Shown: piece by piece, positions 12,986 to 21,725 of the stretch
Numbering within the stretch: the first letter of the stretch is position 1
How the letters are laid out: each line of letters begins with the position of its first letter
Source: a virus
DNA: 37,311 bases
Reading direction: 5' to 3' (one strand)
IMG/VR virus record: IMGVR_UViG_3300045825_000260
Location: 1 to 37,311 of that record
Position numbers and translations under genes: made by a program
The notes under the pieces: generated by a model
Seen by the model: only the letters and a program-made list of their open reading frames with translations
What the model was told of the DNA's origin: nothing
Database searches by the model: none

Positions 12986-14583
12986 GCGGCTACAAGAAAC
13001 TGATGGGATGGATCGCGCAGCGTGCCTATAAGCAATCAGGAACCGCGCCAACAAAATCTCAACGCGCTTATGCCGGGGCTGGTGTCGGGCGTCTCACCAG
13101 CGACTGGTCAGCGCTGACAACCTCTGCTGATTCTGAGATCGTCACCAGCCTGCGCTTGTTGCGTGCCAGATCTCGCGAACTGGTTCGTGACAATGAATAT
13201 GCCAGCAATGCTGTACGCATAGTACAAAACAACGTCATCGGATGCGGCATTGGTCTACAGGCTCAAGTGGTCAACGGGCGCGGCAAGTTGCAGGACAACA
13301 TCAATGATGCGATTGAAATATCTTGGGCAAACTGGTCAGACCGTAAAGTCTGCCACACCGCCGGATTGCTTGGATTTGCCGACATCGAGCGATTAGTGGT
13401 CGGTCAGTTGGTTGAGGCCGGTGAAGTATTGGTACGCAAGATTAAGCGCCCATTCGGCGGATCAAAGATCCCGTTTGCACTTGAGGTTATTGAAGCTGAT
13501 CGCCTGATGGATCAATACCAGACTGCACGTGCCCCGAACGGTAACGGCATTCGCATGGGTGTTGAGTCAGACGAATGGGGACGTCCAGTCGCGTACTGGC
13601 TTCACCCGAATCATCCTGGAGATTATCAGTTCGCTTCGTTTCAACCATCCAAATTTTTACGTGTTCCAGCAGAAGAGATCATCCACTTATATATCGTGGA
13701 TCGTGTACCTCAGACGCGTGGCGTGCCTTGGTTCCATGCCACACTCAAGCGCATGAATAACATGGCCGGCTACGAGGAAGCTGAGATCGTTGCTGCGCGC
13801 GCATCGGCCAATATAGTCGGTTTCGTGAAGTCTCCTGAAACCGCACCAGGTGATGATGTGCAATCCGGTCAGCGCATCATCGATTCTGAACCGGGTACCT
13901 TCAAACAACTTCTGCCTGGCGAAGACTTTATCGGGTTTAACCCCAGTCGTCCTAACTCGCAGATGGAGCCCTTCATGCGATTCATGCTGCGATCCTGTGC
14001 GGCGGGAATCGGCATGAGCTATGAATCACTGAGCCGTGACTATTCGCAGAGCAATTACTCCAGCTCACGCCTAGCGTTATTGGATGACCGTGACCTGTGG
14101 CGCGTGTTGCAAGGTTTTTTTATTCGCAATTTCCGCGCTGAAATACATAAAGACTGGCTGGAGGCCGCTGTGTTATGTGGCGAGCTGGCGTTCCCGGATT
14201 TTTACAGCAACCGCGCAAAGTATGCCGCCGTGCGCTTTAAGCCGCGCGGATGGAATTGGATCGACCCAACTAAGGAAGTAACCGCCTATCGCCTTGCGGT
14301 TCGTGCTGGATTTATGACGGTAGCAGATGTGATTGCTAATACCGGCGGCGGCGTGGATGCCGAGGATGTATTCAAGGCACGCCGTCAGGAACTAGACATG
14401 ATGGCTGAGAACGATCTGATATTCGATACCGACCCGGCGCAAGTCACAGATAAAGGGCAAGCGCAACCGACCCCACCGGAGCAAGAGGGTGACGGAGCGG
14501 AATCGGAACAAACGGAATCACCCGCACAGGAATCTGCTGAACCCGTCGCTGATGGCGATGAAACAACGAAGAAGGATAATTAA
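12982..14583 (+). CDS. portal protein, lambda gpB family
   Basis: A 533-residue portal of the lambda/GpB family. Seen features are a leading basic segment, SLRLLRARSRELVRDNEYA, NNVIGCGIGLQAQV, the conserved HIPAEEI-like loop (VPAEEIIHLYIVDRVPQTRG), PWFHATLKRMNNMAGYEEAEI, and MSYESLSRDYSQSNYSSSRL. The C-terminus is acidic and low-complexity (QPTPPEQEGDGAESE). The dodecameric portal is the DNA entry channel. It starts within the previous stop and abuts the protease-capsid gene. Confidence 0.93.
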   Translation: MSGYKKLMGWIAQRAYKQSGTAPTKSQRAYAGAGVGRLTSDWSALTTSADSEIVTSLRLLRARSRELVRDNEYASNAVRIVQNNVIGCGIGLQAQVVNGRGKLQDNINDAIEISWANWSDRKVCHTAGLLGFADIERLVVGQLVEAGEVLVRKIKRPFGGSKIPFALEVIEADRLMDQYQTARAPNGNGIRMGVESDEWGRPVAYWLHPNHPGDYQFASFQPSKFLRVPAEEIIHLYIVDRVPQTRGVPWFHATLKRMNNMAGYEEAEIVAARASANIVGFVKSPETAPGDDVQSGQRIIDSEPGTFKQLLPGEDFIGFNPSRPNSQMEPFMRFMLRSCAAGIGMSYESLSRDYSQSNYSSSRLALLDDRDLWRVLQGFFIRNFRAEIHKDWLEAAVLCGELAFPDFYSNRAKYAAVRFKPRGWNWIDPTKEVTAYRLAVRAGFMTVADVIANTGGGVDAEDVFKARRQELDMMAENDLIFDTDPAQVTDKGQAQPTPPEQEGDGAESEQTESPAQESAEPVADGDETTKKDN

Positions 14584-16569
14584 ATGCCTATTAAACATAA
14601 GCTTGAGAAATTGGAGCCGCAACGCCGCGCACTTTCAATGCGCGGTCAGGAGATTAAAGCCGACACTGAATCGCGCACCGTGCGTTTCTCATTCAGCTCG
14701 GAAGAGCCTGTTGATATGTGGTACGGAACAGAAATCTTAAGCCATACACCTGGCGCGGTACGTATCGATCAAAGGCAGCAGACTATGCCGCTGCTATTTA
14801 ACCATGATCGTGATGACCTACTGGGCGTAGTCGAGTCAATCGGCGTTGGTGCAGATAAGCGCGGTTATTGCGATGTGCGATTTGGCCGTGATGATCGTGG
14901 TGACTGGGCAATGAAACAGTACAACGATGATGTCCTAGTAAACGTCAGTTTCATGTACCGGGTCTTCAAATTTATTGAAGATACTGAAGAGGAAACATAC
15001 ACGGCTATCGATTGGGAGCCGTATGAAATATCACTTGTGACCGTTCCTGCCGATGCATCAGTTGGCAAGGGACGCTCCGTCACTGACGAAGCGCAGCCCG
15101 TCAGTATTGAATCGCGGAGTAAGTCCGCAACAACCGCAGCACCGGCATCCGCCGAATCTTTAACTTTATCAGGAGACACTGACATGTTTAAACGCAAATT
15201 TGTAAAGCAGGACCCAGCAACTGACGGCACCACAGGAGCTTCCGGCGGAAACGGTATTGATCAAAATGCCCTGCGCCTTGAAGCTGCGACCAACGAGCGC
15301 CAACGCGCCGCAGAAATCGAAGCGCTGTGCCAGGCGCACGGCGTTGATGCCGACTTACGTCGCGGCTTGATCCAGCGAGGCGCTAGTGTTGCCGAAGCAC
15401 GCGGCGCGGTACTTGATATCGTATTGCAGCGTGGAGCAACACAAAAACCAACCGCCAGCCTGGGTAATGGTCATGCGCCCGATATGAGCGAAGGCGATAA
15501 GGGTCGCTACTCAATGCTGCGCGCAATCAATGCATCCATCTCCAACAACTGGAAGGATGCAGGTTTTGAGCTGGAAGTTTCCAACGATATCGCTAAGCGT
15601 ATGGGTAAGGATACCAAAGGCTTTTTCATGCCGACAAATATCCCGTTTGCGCAACGCGCTCAATATGCTTCAGGAGCAGCAGCGACCGGCGGCGCACTGG
15701 TAGCATCTAACCTGCTGACCGGAAGCTTCATTGAAGTGCTGCGCAACAAGGCGCGCGTTCTTCAGTTGGGCGCTACTGTATTGAGCGGCCTGACCGGGAA
15801 CGTAGTAATCCCACGCCAGACCGGCACGGGAAGCTCATACTGGGTTGCTGAGACGGGTTCAGTAACTGAATCTGAGGCGACTTTTGATCAACTTGCCTTG
15901 AGCTTCAAGAGCATTGGAACCAAATCAGCCATCACTCGCTCAATGCTGATGCAATCAACCCCGGATGTAGAAATGATTGCCCGCGCAGATCTGATCGCGC
16001 AATTGGCGCTCGGCATCGATCTCGCCGCATTATCGGGTTCCGGATCAAGCAATCAGCCGCTTGGTATCGCAAACACTGCCGGTATCGGATCAGTCGTGGC
16101 TGGTGCCAATGGTGCGCAGCTCACTATTGACCACCTTATCGCACTAGAAACAGCGATCGCAACAGCTAACGCCGATGTCGATAATATGGCTTATTTGGCG
16201 AATGCCAAATCAGTTGGCTGGCTCAAGGGGCTGAAATCTACCACCGGTCAATACTTGTGGACGAATCAACCAAACGGCGGTCGCGGTGCGACACCTGGTG
16301 AAATCAACGGCTACACCGTTGCACGATCCAATCAGGCGCGCGGCAATCTTACCAAGGGAACATCTTCAAGCATTTGCTCGGAATTGTTTATGGGTAACTG
16401 GTCTGAGTTGATCATCGGCGAATGGGGCGTTCTTGAAATCATGCCTAACCCGTATGACGCAACGCTTTTCCCTCAAGGCGGTGTTCTGTTGCGCGCCATG
16501 CAGTCTTGCGATATCGGTGTGCGTCATGCCGCCTCCTTCGCGACTATCTCAGACGCACTGACGTCTTAA
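14584..16569 (+). CDS. prohead protease-major capsid fusion (HK97 type)
   Basis: A 661-residue fusion. Residues 1-165 are an HK97-type prohead protease (FNHDRDDLLGVVES with the catalytic His, YEISLVTVPADASVG with the catalytic Ser). About residues 200-300 form the charged scaffold-like delta region (NERQRAAEIEALCQAHG). Residues 320-661 are the HK97-fold capsid (GALVASNLLTGSFIEVLRNK, VGWLKGLKSTTGQYLWTN). An internal start at 15184 with CAGGAGA seven bases upstream could produce the capsid without the protease. The protease would then be needed in small amounts only. The internal start is inferred from sequence. Confidence 0.92.
   Translation: MPIKHKLEKLEPQRRALSMRGQEIKADTESRTVRFSFSSEEPVDMWYGTEILSHTPGAVRIDQRQQTMPLLFNHDRDDLLGVVESIGVGADKRGYCDVRFGRDDRGDWAMKQYNDDVLVNVSFMYRVFKFIEDTEEETYTAIDWEPYEISLVTVPADASVGKGRSVTDEAQPVSIESRSKSATTAAPASAESLTLSGDTDMFKRKFVKQDPATDGTTGASGGNGIDQNALRLEAATNERQRAAEIEALCQAHGVDADLRRGLIQRGASVAEARGAVLDIVLQRGATQKPTASLGNGHAPDMSEGDKGRYSMLRAINASISNNWKDAGFELEVSNDIAKRMGKDTKGFFMPTNIPFAQRAQYASGAAATGGALVASNLLTGSFIEVLRNKARVLQLGATVLSGLTGNVVIPRQTGTGSSYWVAETGSVTESEATFDQLALSFKSIGTKSAITRSMLMQSTPDVEMIARADLIAQLALGIDLAALSGSGSSNQPLGIANTAGIGSVVAGANGAQLTIDHLIALETAIATANADVDNMAYLANAKSVGWLKGLKSTTGQYLWTNQPNGGRGATPGEINGYTVARSNQARGNLTKGTSSSICSELFMGNWSELIIGEWGVLEIMPNPYDATLFPQGGVLLRAMQSCDIGVRHAASFATISDALTS
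15184..16569 (+). CDS. candidate separate capsid product from an internal start
   Basis: The ATG at 15184 is in frame with the fusion gene and has CAGGAGA correctly spaced. It would begin MFKRKFVKQDP and give 461 residues: scaffold-like delta region plus capsid. If used, most capsid subunits would be made without the protease domain. The alternative is that only the fusion is made and cut by its own protease. Confidence 0.5.
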   Translation: MFKRKFVKQDPATDGTTGASGGNGIDQNALRLEAATNERQRAAEIEALCQAHGVDADLRRGLIQRGASVAEARGAVLDIVLQRGATQKPTASLGNGHAPDMSEGDKGRYSMLRAINASISNNWKDAGFELEVSNDIAKRMGKDTKGFFMPTNIPFAQRAQYASGAAATGGALVASNLLTGSFIEVLRNKARVLQLGATVLSGLTGNVVIPRQTGTGSSYWVAETGSVTESEATFDQLALSFKSIGTKSAITRSMLMQSTPDVEMIARADLIAQLALGIDLAALSGSGSSNQPLGIANTAGIGSVVAGANGAQLTIDHLIALETAIATANADVDNMAYLANAKSVGWLKGLKSTTGQYLWTNQPNGGRGATPGEINGYTVARSNQARGNLTKGTSSSICSELFMGNWSELIIGEWGVLEIMPNPYDATLFPQGGVLLRAMQSCDIGVRHAASFATISDALTS

Positions 16570-16582
16570 TCTAAAACGGGTC

Positions 16583-16604
16583 AGGGCGTTGAATATGGCG
16601 CCCT
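16583..16604 (+). terminator. weak hairpin after the capsid gene
   Basis: AGGGCG (16583-16588) pairs with CGCCCT (16599-16604), followed by an AT-rich TTATAATTTT. The stem is short and the T run is broken, so it may only stabilise the capsid mRNA end or terminate partially. Confidence 0.35.
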
Positions 16605-16626
16605 TTATAATTTTCAAGGAGTTGAT

Positions 16627-16851
16627 ATGTCAATTAAAAACTATATCGTGCGCCCCGGCTTTGTCTACCATACGCAAGATGATGCCGGACGGGATATTGT
16701 TCATGCTGAAGGCGAAACCGTTAGTTTGCCCGAAGAGGTAGGCGATAAGTTGCATCTGCTTGAGACAGTAGATACTGCTGTCGCCGCGAGTGTTCCGACA
16801 GCACTTGCATCCGAAGTCATCGCAGAAGTACCCGCAGTCGAGGCCGCTTAA
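16627..16851 (+). CDS. hypothetical small head-region protein, 74 aa
   Basis: A 74-residue acidic protein (MSIKNYIVRPGFVYHTQDD..., LPEEVGDKLHLLET) with an Ala/Val/Glu-rich tail. It has AAGGAG before its ATG and directly abuts the next gene. Its position right after capsid matches small completion or decoration-related proteins of other siphophages. No specific family is recognised. Confidence 0.6.
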   Translation: MSIKNYIVRPGFVYHTQDDAGRDIVHAEGETVSLPEEVGDKLHLLETVDTAVAASVPTALASEVIAEVPAVEAA

Positions 16852-17133
16852 ATGTTTATTGAGTCGCCGGATAACTTCCTGGATGATTTTGGTGTTCCTT
16901 GCAGTCAAGGAGCGACCAATTTCACGGGACTGCTTGATATGCCGGACCAAACTTTCGATTTGGGCGGAACGTCGATTCAGAGCAGTGAGTACAGTCTTAC
17001 ATTCCGCACCGGGATCGCTACCTTCCTGAATGGTGATGTTGTGACGGTATCAGGCGTTTCGTATGTCGCACGAGGCCCGGCTAACAAGCTGGATGATGGT
17101 GTATTCAGCGCAATTAAAATGAGCCGAGTATGA
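16852..17133 (+). CDS. head-tail joining protein, gpFII-like
   Basis: A 93-residue beta-rich protein with the pattern of lambda gpFII-like joiners: DDFGVPCSQGATNFTGLLD, then GDVVTVSGVSYVARG and a final strand. gpFII-like proteins cap the filled head and form the tail attachment site. Its start immediately follows the previous stop and its stop overlaps the next start. Assigned by size, order and strand pattern. Confidence 0.6.
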   Translation: MFIESPDNFLDDFGVPCSQGATNFTGLLDMPDQTFDLGGTSIQSSEYSLTFRTGIATFLNGDVVTVSGVSYVARGPANKLDDGVFSAIKMSRV

Positions 17134-17546
17134 GCAGCAATCGTGAGTTAATCGTGGCGCGTATGTCGGCAGCATTGAGCGGGATGTTGCCCAATGCAAT
17201 CCCGGTATATCGGTCACGCGAGCAGGCATTTTCGCGTGATGAGTTGCCTGCTGTCGTCGTTAAGCCTGGTGATGAGGAGACAATAGCCATTAGCGAATTA
17301 ATGGAAATGTCCCGGCTCAACATTCATGTGGAAATAATCGTGCGTGGCGATCCTTGGGATTGCCTCGCAGATCCAATTATTATTGCTGCGCATGGGCTGC
17401 TATTGAACGATTTTCCGCTTTCGGCACTTTGTTCAAAAATTCGCCGGACAACAGCGAAATGGGAGCCGCACGAAGCGGATCAAACTGCTGGCGTACTTAC
17501 GCAAACTTATCATGTGCAGTATCGCAGTCAAATCAATCAGCTATAG
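17130..17546 (+). CDS. tail terminator-like minor tail protein (gpU-like)
   Basis: A 138-residue protein (RELIVARMSAALSGMLPNAI, LPAVVVKPGDEET, then LNIHVEIIVRGD and QTYHVQYRSQ). The alpha-beta arrangement and place before the tube protein match gpU-like tail terminators, which stop tube growth and bind the head. It overlaps the previous gene by 4 bp. Confidence 0.65.
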   Translation: MSSNRELIVARMSAALSGMLPNAIPVYRSREQAFSRDELPAVVVKPGDEETIAISELMEMSRLNIHVEIIVRGDPWDCLADPIIIAAHGLLLNDFPLSALCSKIRRTTAKWEPHEADQTAGVLTQTYHVQYRSQINQL

Positions 17547-17554
17547 GAGCAATC

Positions 17555-17794
17555 ATGCCTAAATATAAGTCACCCGATGGTGTTGGAATTAATATTGGCG
17601 GTGAGCAGTTTGATGTAGATTCTTCTGGCTGTATCACAGTACCAAACGGCAATTATCATACGCTGTTAACACCCATTGGATTTGAATTACAGCCGAGTGA
17701 AGACGCCAATCCAGATCCAATTCAAGTTCCAGCAGCAGAGATTCCAGTGATACCTGCTGAAAGTCAGATTTCGGTAGATAACGCACAAGCGTAA
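17555..17794 (+). CDS. hypothetical small tail-region protein, 79 aa
   Basis: A 79-residue protein beginning MPKYKSPDGVGINIGGEQFD, with a beta-rich start and a Pro/Glu-rich tail. I chose the ATG at 17555, with TAGGAGC upstream, rather than the longer frame from 17354 that lies over the previous gene. Function unknown; found between tail terminator and tube genes. Confidence 0.65.
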   Translation: MPKYKSPDGVGINIGGEQFDVDSSGCITVPNGNYHTLLTPIGFELQPSEDANPDPIQVPAAEIPVIPAESQISVDNAQA

Positions 17795-17814
17795 TAAGTT
17801 TCTTTTCCCACATA

Positions 17815-17839
17815 AGCCCGCCTGATGCGGGCTTTTTTA
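17815..17839 (+). terminator. intrinsic terminator before the major tail gene
   Basis: AAGCCCGC (17815-17822), loop CTGAT, GCGGGCTT (17828-17835), and T to 17839. It lies between the connector genes and the tail tube gene, within the late unit. Confidence 0.88.
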
Positions 17840-17852
17840 TTGGAGGTTCACT

Positions 17853-18608
17853 ATGTATTTATTTGGCTCAGGCGCACTTTTCGGCATTCCCGTCACCGAT
17901 GTAAACGGCAATGCAGTTGCTAATCCAACACCAATTCAGTTTGGTGGTCTGCAAGATGTCTCGCTGGATATTAGTTTCGATATTAAGGAATTGTACGGCC
18001 AGCAACAATTTGCGCTTGATATTGCTCGCGGCAAAGGAAAGATCACCGGGAAGGCTAAGAAAGCCGTAATGAACGGCGCAACGCTTAATAACCTATTTTT
18101 CGGTATGACTGCGACAGCCGGTATTTTGAGCAACTATGATGATCTGGTCGGTGCTGTTATCCCGGCAACCCCTTTCACAATAACTCCAGTACTGCCGAAT
18201 TCTGGCGTATGGGCAACCGATCTTGGTGTTACCGATATCAACGGCAGGCCTTATACACGCGTCGCGACAGCTCCTGCAACCGGGCAGTATTCAGTGACAG
18301 CCGGTGCGTACCTATTTGCTGCTGCTGATACGGGCAAGACAGTATTTATCGCTTGCCAATACACAGCAACCAGCACAACCGCACAAAAGATTGTTGTCGC
18401 AAATCCGTTGATGGGATCAACGCCGACTTTCCGTGCTGAAATTTACGTTCCGTATGAAGGAAAGTCCCTGGTGATTTCACTTCCTGCCTGCGTATCTAAT
18501 AAGTTTTCCATTGCGACAAAAATGGATGACTACACCATTCCTGAGTTTGACTTTGCTGCCTTTGGCCCGAACGGCACTAGCCCGATGACCATCGCGATGT
18601 CTGAATAA
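17853..18608 (+). CDS. major tail (tube) protein
   Basis: A 251-residue protein that fits phage tail tube proteins: IQFGGLQDVSLDISFDIKEL near the start, a conserved GKITGKAKKAVMNGATLNNL loop, and a C-terminal strand set (FSIATKMDDYTIPEFDFAAF). It polymerises around the tape measure. It has TTGGAGG before its ATG, directly behind the terminator, so its expression might be separately tuned. Confidence 0.82.
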   Translation: MYLFGSGALFGIPVTDVNGNAVANPTPIQFGGLQDVSLDISFDIKELYGQQQFALDIARGKGKITGKAKKAVMNGATLNNLFFGMTATAGILSNYDDLVGAVIPATPFTITPVLPNSGVWATDLGVTDINGRPYTRVATAPATGQYSVTAGAYLFAAADTGKTVFIACQYTATSTTAQKIVVANPLMGSTPTFRAEIYVPYEGKSLVISLPACVSNKFSIATKMDDYTIPEFDFAAFGPNGTSPMTIAMSE

Positions 18609-18610
18609 TC

Positions 18611-18925
18611 ATGGCTAAAATCAAAGGAATTTTGTTTGATTTTGGTGGCGAATCGCTCGTTATTCCACCAATCTCACTGGGTGCGCTTGAACAGCTTAAA
18701 GATCGAATAGCTGCATTTACTGGTGATGTGACTGACGGAAAACAGGTCGGCACTGTTATTGATTCCACCTATGCAGCACTTCGCCGAAATTACCCCGATA
18801 TTACTCGCGATCAAGTTGCCGATTTAATCGATGTAGCGAATATGGCCGATGTATTCCAGTCTGTTATGGATGTTTCTGGCTGTCGACGCAAGGCAATCGA
18901 ATCGGGGGAGATTCCGGGGAATTAG
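18611..18925 (+). CDS. tail assembly chaperone, G-like
   Basis: A 104-residue protein in the position of lambda gpG: FDFGGESLVIPPISLGALEQL, a helical centre and a short Gly-rich end. It starts 2 bp after the tube gene. A second open frame follows in the -1 frame to 19149, so a fused G-T product by programmed frameshifting is expected. Such chaperones coat the tape measure during tail assembly. Confidence 0.8.
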   Translation: MAKIKGILFDFGGESLVIPPISLGALEQLKDRIAAFTGDVTDGKQVGTVIDSTYAALRRNYPDITRDQVADLIDVANMADVFQSVMDVSGCRRKAIESGEIPGN

Positions 18926-19149
18926 ATTGGAATGAGCTCGTTGCCTACGTCTGCTCTAACACCGGGTGGACGTGGGATTACGTGCTTGAAAATGTCGACA
19001 TTCCCCGCATGGAGTCTTTGAATAAATACTGGTCAGATCACCCGCCTCTGCAATGGATGGTCGCTGCCTATTTTGATATTAAGCCAAAAGATAAGCCCAA
19101 TAGTAAAGACGATATTGAACAGCTGCTTGCAATGTTCCAAACAAAGTAA
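18904..19149 (+). CDS. tail assembly chaperone T part, made by -1 frameshift
   Basis: The -1 frame from the run GGGGG (18904-18908) reads GGDSGELDWNELVAYVCSN... and ends at TAA 19147-19149, giving about 81 residues after the shift. It has no start codon with a ribosome binding site of its own. The content (WTWDYVLENVDIPRM, LNKYWSDHPPLQWM) is like the T region of other G-T chaperones. The slip is not the classic GGGAAAG; the five-G run TCG GGG GAG is the best candidate, and CCG GGG AAT just after it is another. Confidence 0.75.
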   Translation, partial: GGDSGELDWNELVAYVCSNTGWTWDYVLENVDIPRMESLNKYWSDHPPLQWMVAAYFDIKPKDKPNSKDDIEQLLAMFQTK

Positions 19150-19158
19150 AGGAAGATC

Positions 19159-21723
19159 ATGTCAGACAAAGATGTAGAGCTGAAAATTGGCGCGGATGGA
19201 TCGCAGGCGGAAGCTGAATTTGCCAAAATTGGTAATGCAGCCGAAAAGGCTGGGCAGCGCATTCAGGAAACCATTCGGGAAGCCAGTTACAACATGGCTT
19301 CCAGTACAAAAGCTGCAACAGAGCAAATGAGCTCGCACTTTTCTAAGCTTACTGACAGCTTTGCCAGCGTTAATAAAATGCTCGGCGCTTTTACTGCTGT
19401 ATTGGCCGGCGGCGCTGTTTTCAAGTCTGGCATCGATGAGAGCAACAAGCTTACCGGTGAAGCCATGAAAATGGGTAAACAGCTCGGCATAACTGCAACT
19501 GAGGCATCTGTCTTGAATGTTGCCCTGGGCGATGTGTATGTTGAAACAGATACGATGCTGGCAGCCAACCAGAAGTTGACAAAAACACTAGGCACCAACG
19601 AAAAAGCATTCAAAGATCTAGGCGTTGCAACCCGTGACCAGAACGGTAATTTTCGCAGCTCTTTGGACATCATGCTTGATACCAATGCTCACCTTTTAAC
19701 TTTTAAAGAAGGCATCGACCGCAATATTGAAGGTCAGAAAATTTACGGCAAGCAATGGGCTGAAGTACAAGGGATTTTAAAGCTCACTACTGCAGGCATG
19801 GATGATGCGCGCAAAAAGTGCGATGAGCTTGGTCTTGTTGTCGGCAAGGAAAATGTTGCCGCAACAATTGCCTATAAAGCATCTATGAATGATGTGGGTG
19901 ATGTTTTGAGCGCGCTTAAAAAGTCAATTGGTGATGCGCTTCTTCCAATTCTAACTGACCTTGGAAACTGGTTTTCAGATTATGGCCCGCAAGCCGTTCT
20001 TGTTATGAAGGGCGCAATTGGCGGTCTTGCAGCTGTCTTTTACGGCCTGAAAATGGCGGTTGAGATCGTATGGGAAGTGATTAAGGTATTTGTTCAGACC
20101 GCTGTTATTCAATTGATGCGATTTGCCGACTCTGCTAGCAAGGCGCTTGAGTTTGATTTTGAAGGCGCGAAGGCTGCTTGGAAAACGGGCGGCGATGCGA
20201 TTGCTGATAATTTTGGCGAGGCGCTGGACCGGATAACGGCGAAGGCTGAGGCCAACCGCGACAAGATGACAAATTTGTTTGCCGCGCCTACTGCAACCAC
20301 TAAAAAAAGCGGCGGTGAAAGCTCTGATGGTGGCGCTGAGAAAAAGAAAAAAGCGGAATCTAAAATGCCCGAGTGGAAGGCGGAGCTAGAAGCTCGAAAG
20401 GAAGTCGAAGGGCAGTTCTTCAAAAATTCTTTGGCAGAAGATGAAGCGTTCTGGCAACAGAAGTTACTTGCTGCAAAAGGTAATGCAAAAGAAGAAATTG
20501 CAGTTAGGCACGAGTTGTTTGCCATTCATAAGACGCTGGCGGTGCAAAAATTTACCGATGAAATGGATGGGCTAAAAGCTGAAGAGGCAGCCGCTAAGGC
20601 CGGCAGCCTAAAGCGAATTGATCTTGCGGCGCAGGTAGCAACGCGCGTTGGCGAAACCTACGGGTATGAGTCTCGCGAGTATATGTCCGCAATTAAAGAG
20701 GTTCAGAAAACGGCTGAAGAATGGAATAAAGATCAAGAAAAGCTTGAGGCAATGAAGATTCAGCGCACTAGAGATCATCAGTTATCTGAAATCAATATGG
20801 AGCGCGATCGATTGGCTATGATGAAAAATCTCGGACAGGTTTCGGATCAAGAAGAAATCTCTGCGTTGAAGGTTTTAGAAGAGAAAAAATATCAGATTGA
20901 AGTCCTAGCGCAGCAGGACAAAATAGCAATGCTCAAGGATGATCAGGTAGCGCAGCAACAACAGCTTGATGAGCTAGCAAAAATGCAAGAAAAGCATGAT
21001 GCGGATATGGGAAAACTGGATGTGCAGCGGGTTCTTGCTGTTAAAAAGTCATGGGATACCATGCTTGGGGCTGTGTCTGGTGCATTTGAACAGTCGCTCA
21101 ACGGGATGATTCAGGGCACGCAAACCTTCCAGAAATCCATGGCAAACATAGGTCAGGCAATATTGGCTGAGTTTATCAAGATGGGAGTAAAGAAAGCCAC
21201 AACCTGGGTTGCAAATGAGCTAACTATGACCACCGCGACCGTTGCCGGGACTACTGCGCGCGGTGCAGCTGAAACAGCGGGCGCGACTGAATCAATGGCT
21301 GTTAGCGGTATGACCTCGATCAAAAGTATTTTGAATTCAGCCTGGGAGACCATGGCGAACGTTTATAAATCTATTGCTGCAATCCCTGTAGTCGGCCCTG
21401 TGATGGCACCCATGATGGCGGGTGCCGCATTCGGTGTTGTGGCGGGTGTAGCTGGAAAAATTGCCTCATCAGCAGGTGGTGAATGGCAAGTTCCTGCGGA
21501 TCGTTTAAATCTGGTCCATAAAAATGAAACTATTCTGCCCGCCCATATCGCTGAGCCATTGCGCAATATGGTGACAGGTGGCGGTAACTTTGGGGCGGGC
21601 GGCGGCCACACTATCAATATCAGCGCAACCGATACGCAAGACGTACTGAGATCACTGCAAAAAGGAGGGGCTTTGCAAAAGGCTCTGACCGACCTTAATC
21701 GCAACTTCAATTTCCCTAAATAA
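19159..21723 (+). CDS. tape measure protein
   Basis: An 854-residue protein with the expected features: a charged start, long helical and coiled-coil regions (about 400-650, rich in E, K, Q), hydrophobic stretches (LGAFTAVLAGGAVF near 75-90; AIGGLAAVFYGLKMAVEIVW near 285; PVVGPVMAPMMAGAAFGVVAG near 750), and a C-terminal Gly-rich end. It sets tail length and is delivered with the DNA. AAAGGAAG precedes the ATG. It follows the G-T chaperones as usual. Confidence 0.92.
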   Translation: MSDKDVELKIGADGSQAEAEFAKIGNAAEKAGQRIQETIREASYNMASSTKAATEQMSSHFSKLTDSFASVNKMLGAFTAVLAGGAVFKSGIDESNKLTGEAMKMGKQLGITATEASVLNVALGDVYVETDTMLAANQKLTKTLGTNEKAFKDLGVATRDQNGNFRSSLDIMLDTNAHLLTFKEGIDRNIEGQKIYGKQWAEVQGILKLTTAGMDDARKKCDELGLVVGKENVAATIAYKASMNDVGDVLSALKKSIGDALLPILTDLGNWFSDYGPQAVLVMKGAIGGLAAVFYGLKMAVEIVWEVIKVFVQTAVIQLMRFADSASKALEFDFEGAKAAWKTGGDAIADNFGEALDRITAKAEANRDKMTNLFAAPTATTKKSGGESSDGGAEKKKKAESKMPEWKAELEARKEVEGQFFKNSLAEDEAFWQQKLLAAKGNAKEEIAVRHELFAIHKTLAVQKFTDEMDGLKAEEAAAKAGSLKRIDLAAQVATRVGETYGYESREYMSAIKEVQKTAEEWNKDQEKLEAMKIQRTRDHQLSEINMERDRLAMMKNLGQVSDQEEISALKVLEEKKYQIEVLAQQDKIAMLKDDQVAQQQQLDELAKMQEKHDADMGKLDVQRVLAVKKSWDTMLGAVSGAFEQSLNGMIQGTQTFQKSMANIGQAILAEFIKMGVKKATTWVANELTMTTATVAGTTARGAAETAGATESMAVSGMTSIKSILNSAWETMANVYKSIAAIPVVGPVMAPMMAGAAFGVVAGVAGKIASSAGGEWQVPADRLNLVHKNETILPAHIAEPLRNMVTGGGNFGAGGGHTINISATDTQDVLRSLQKGGALQKALTDLNRNFNFPK

Positions 21724-21725
21724 TT

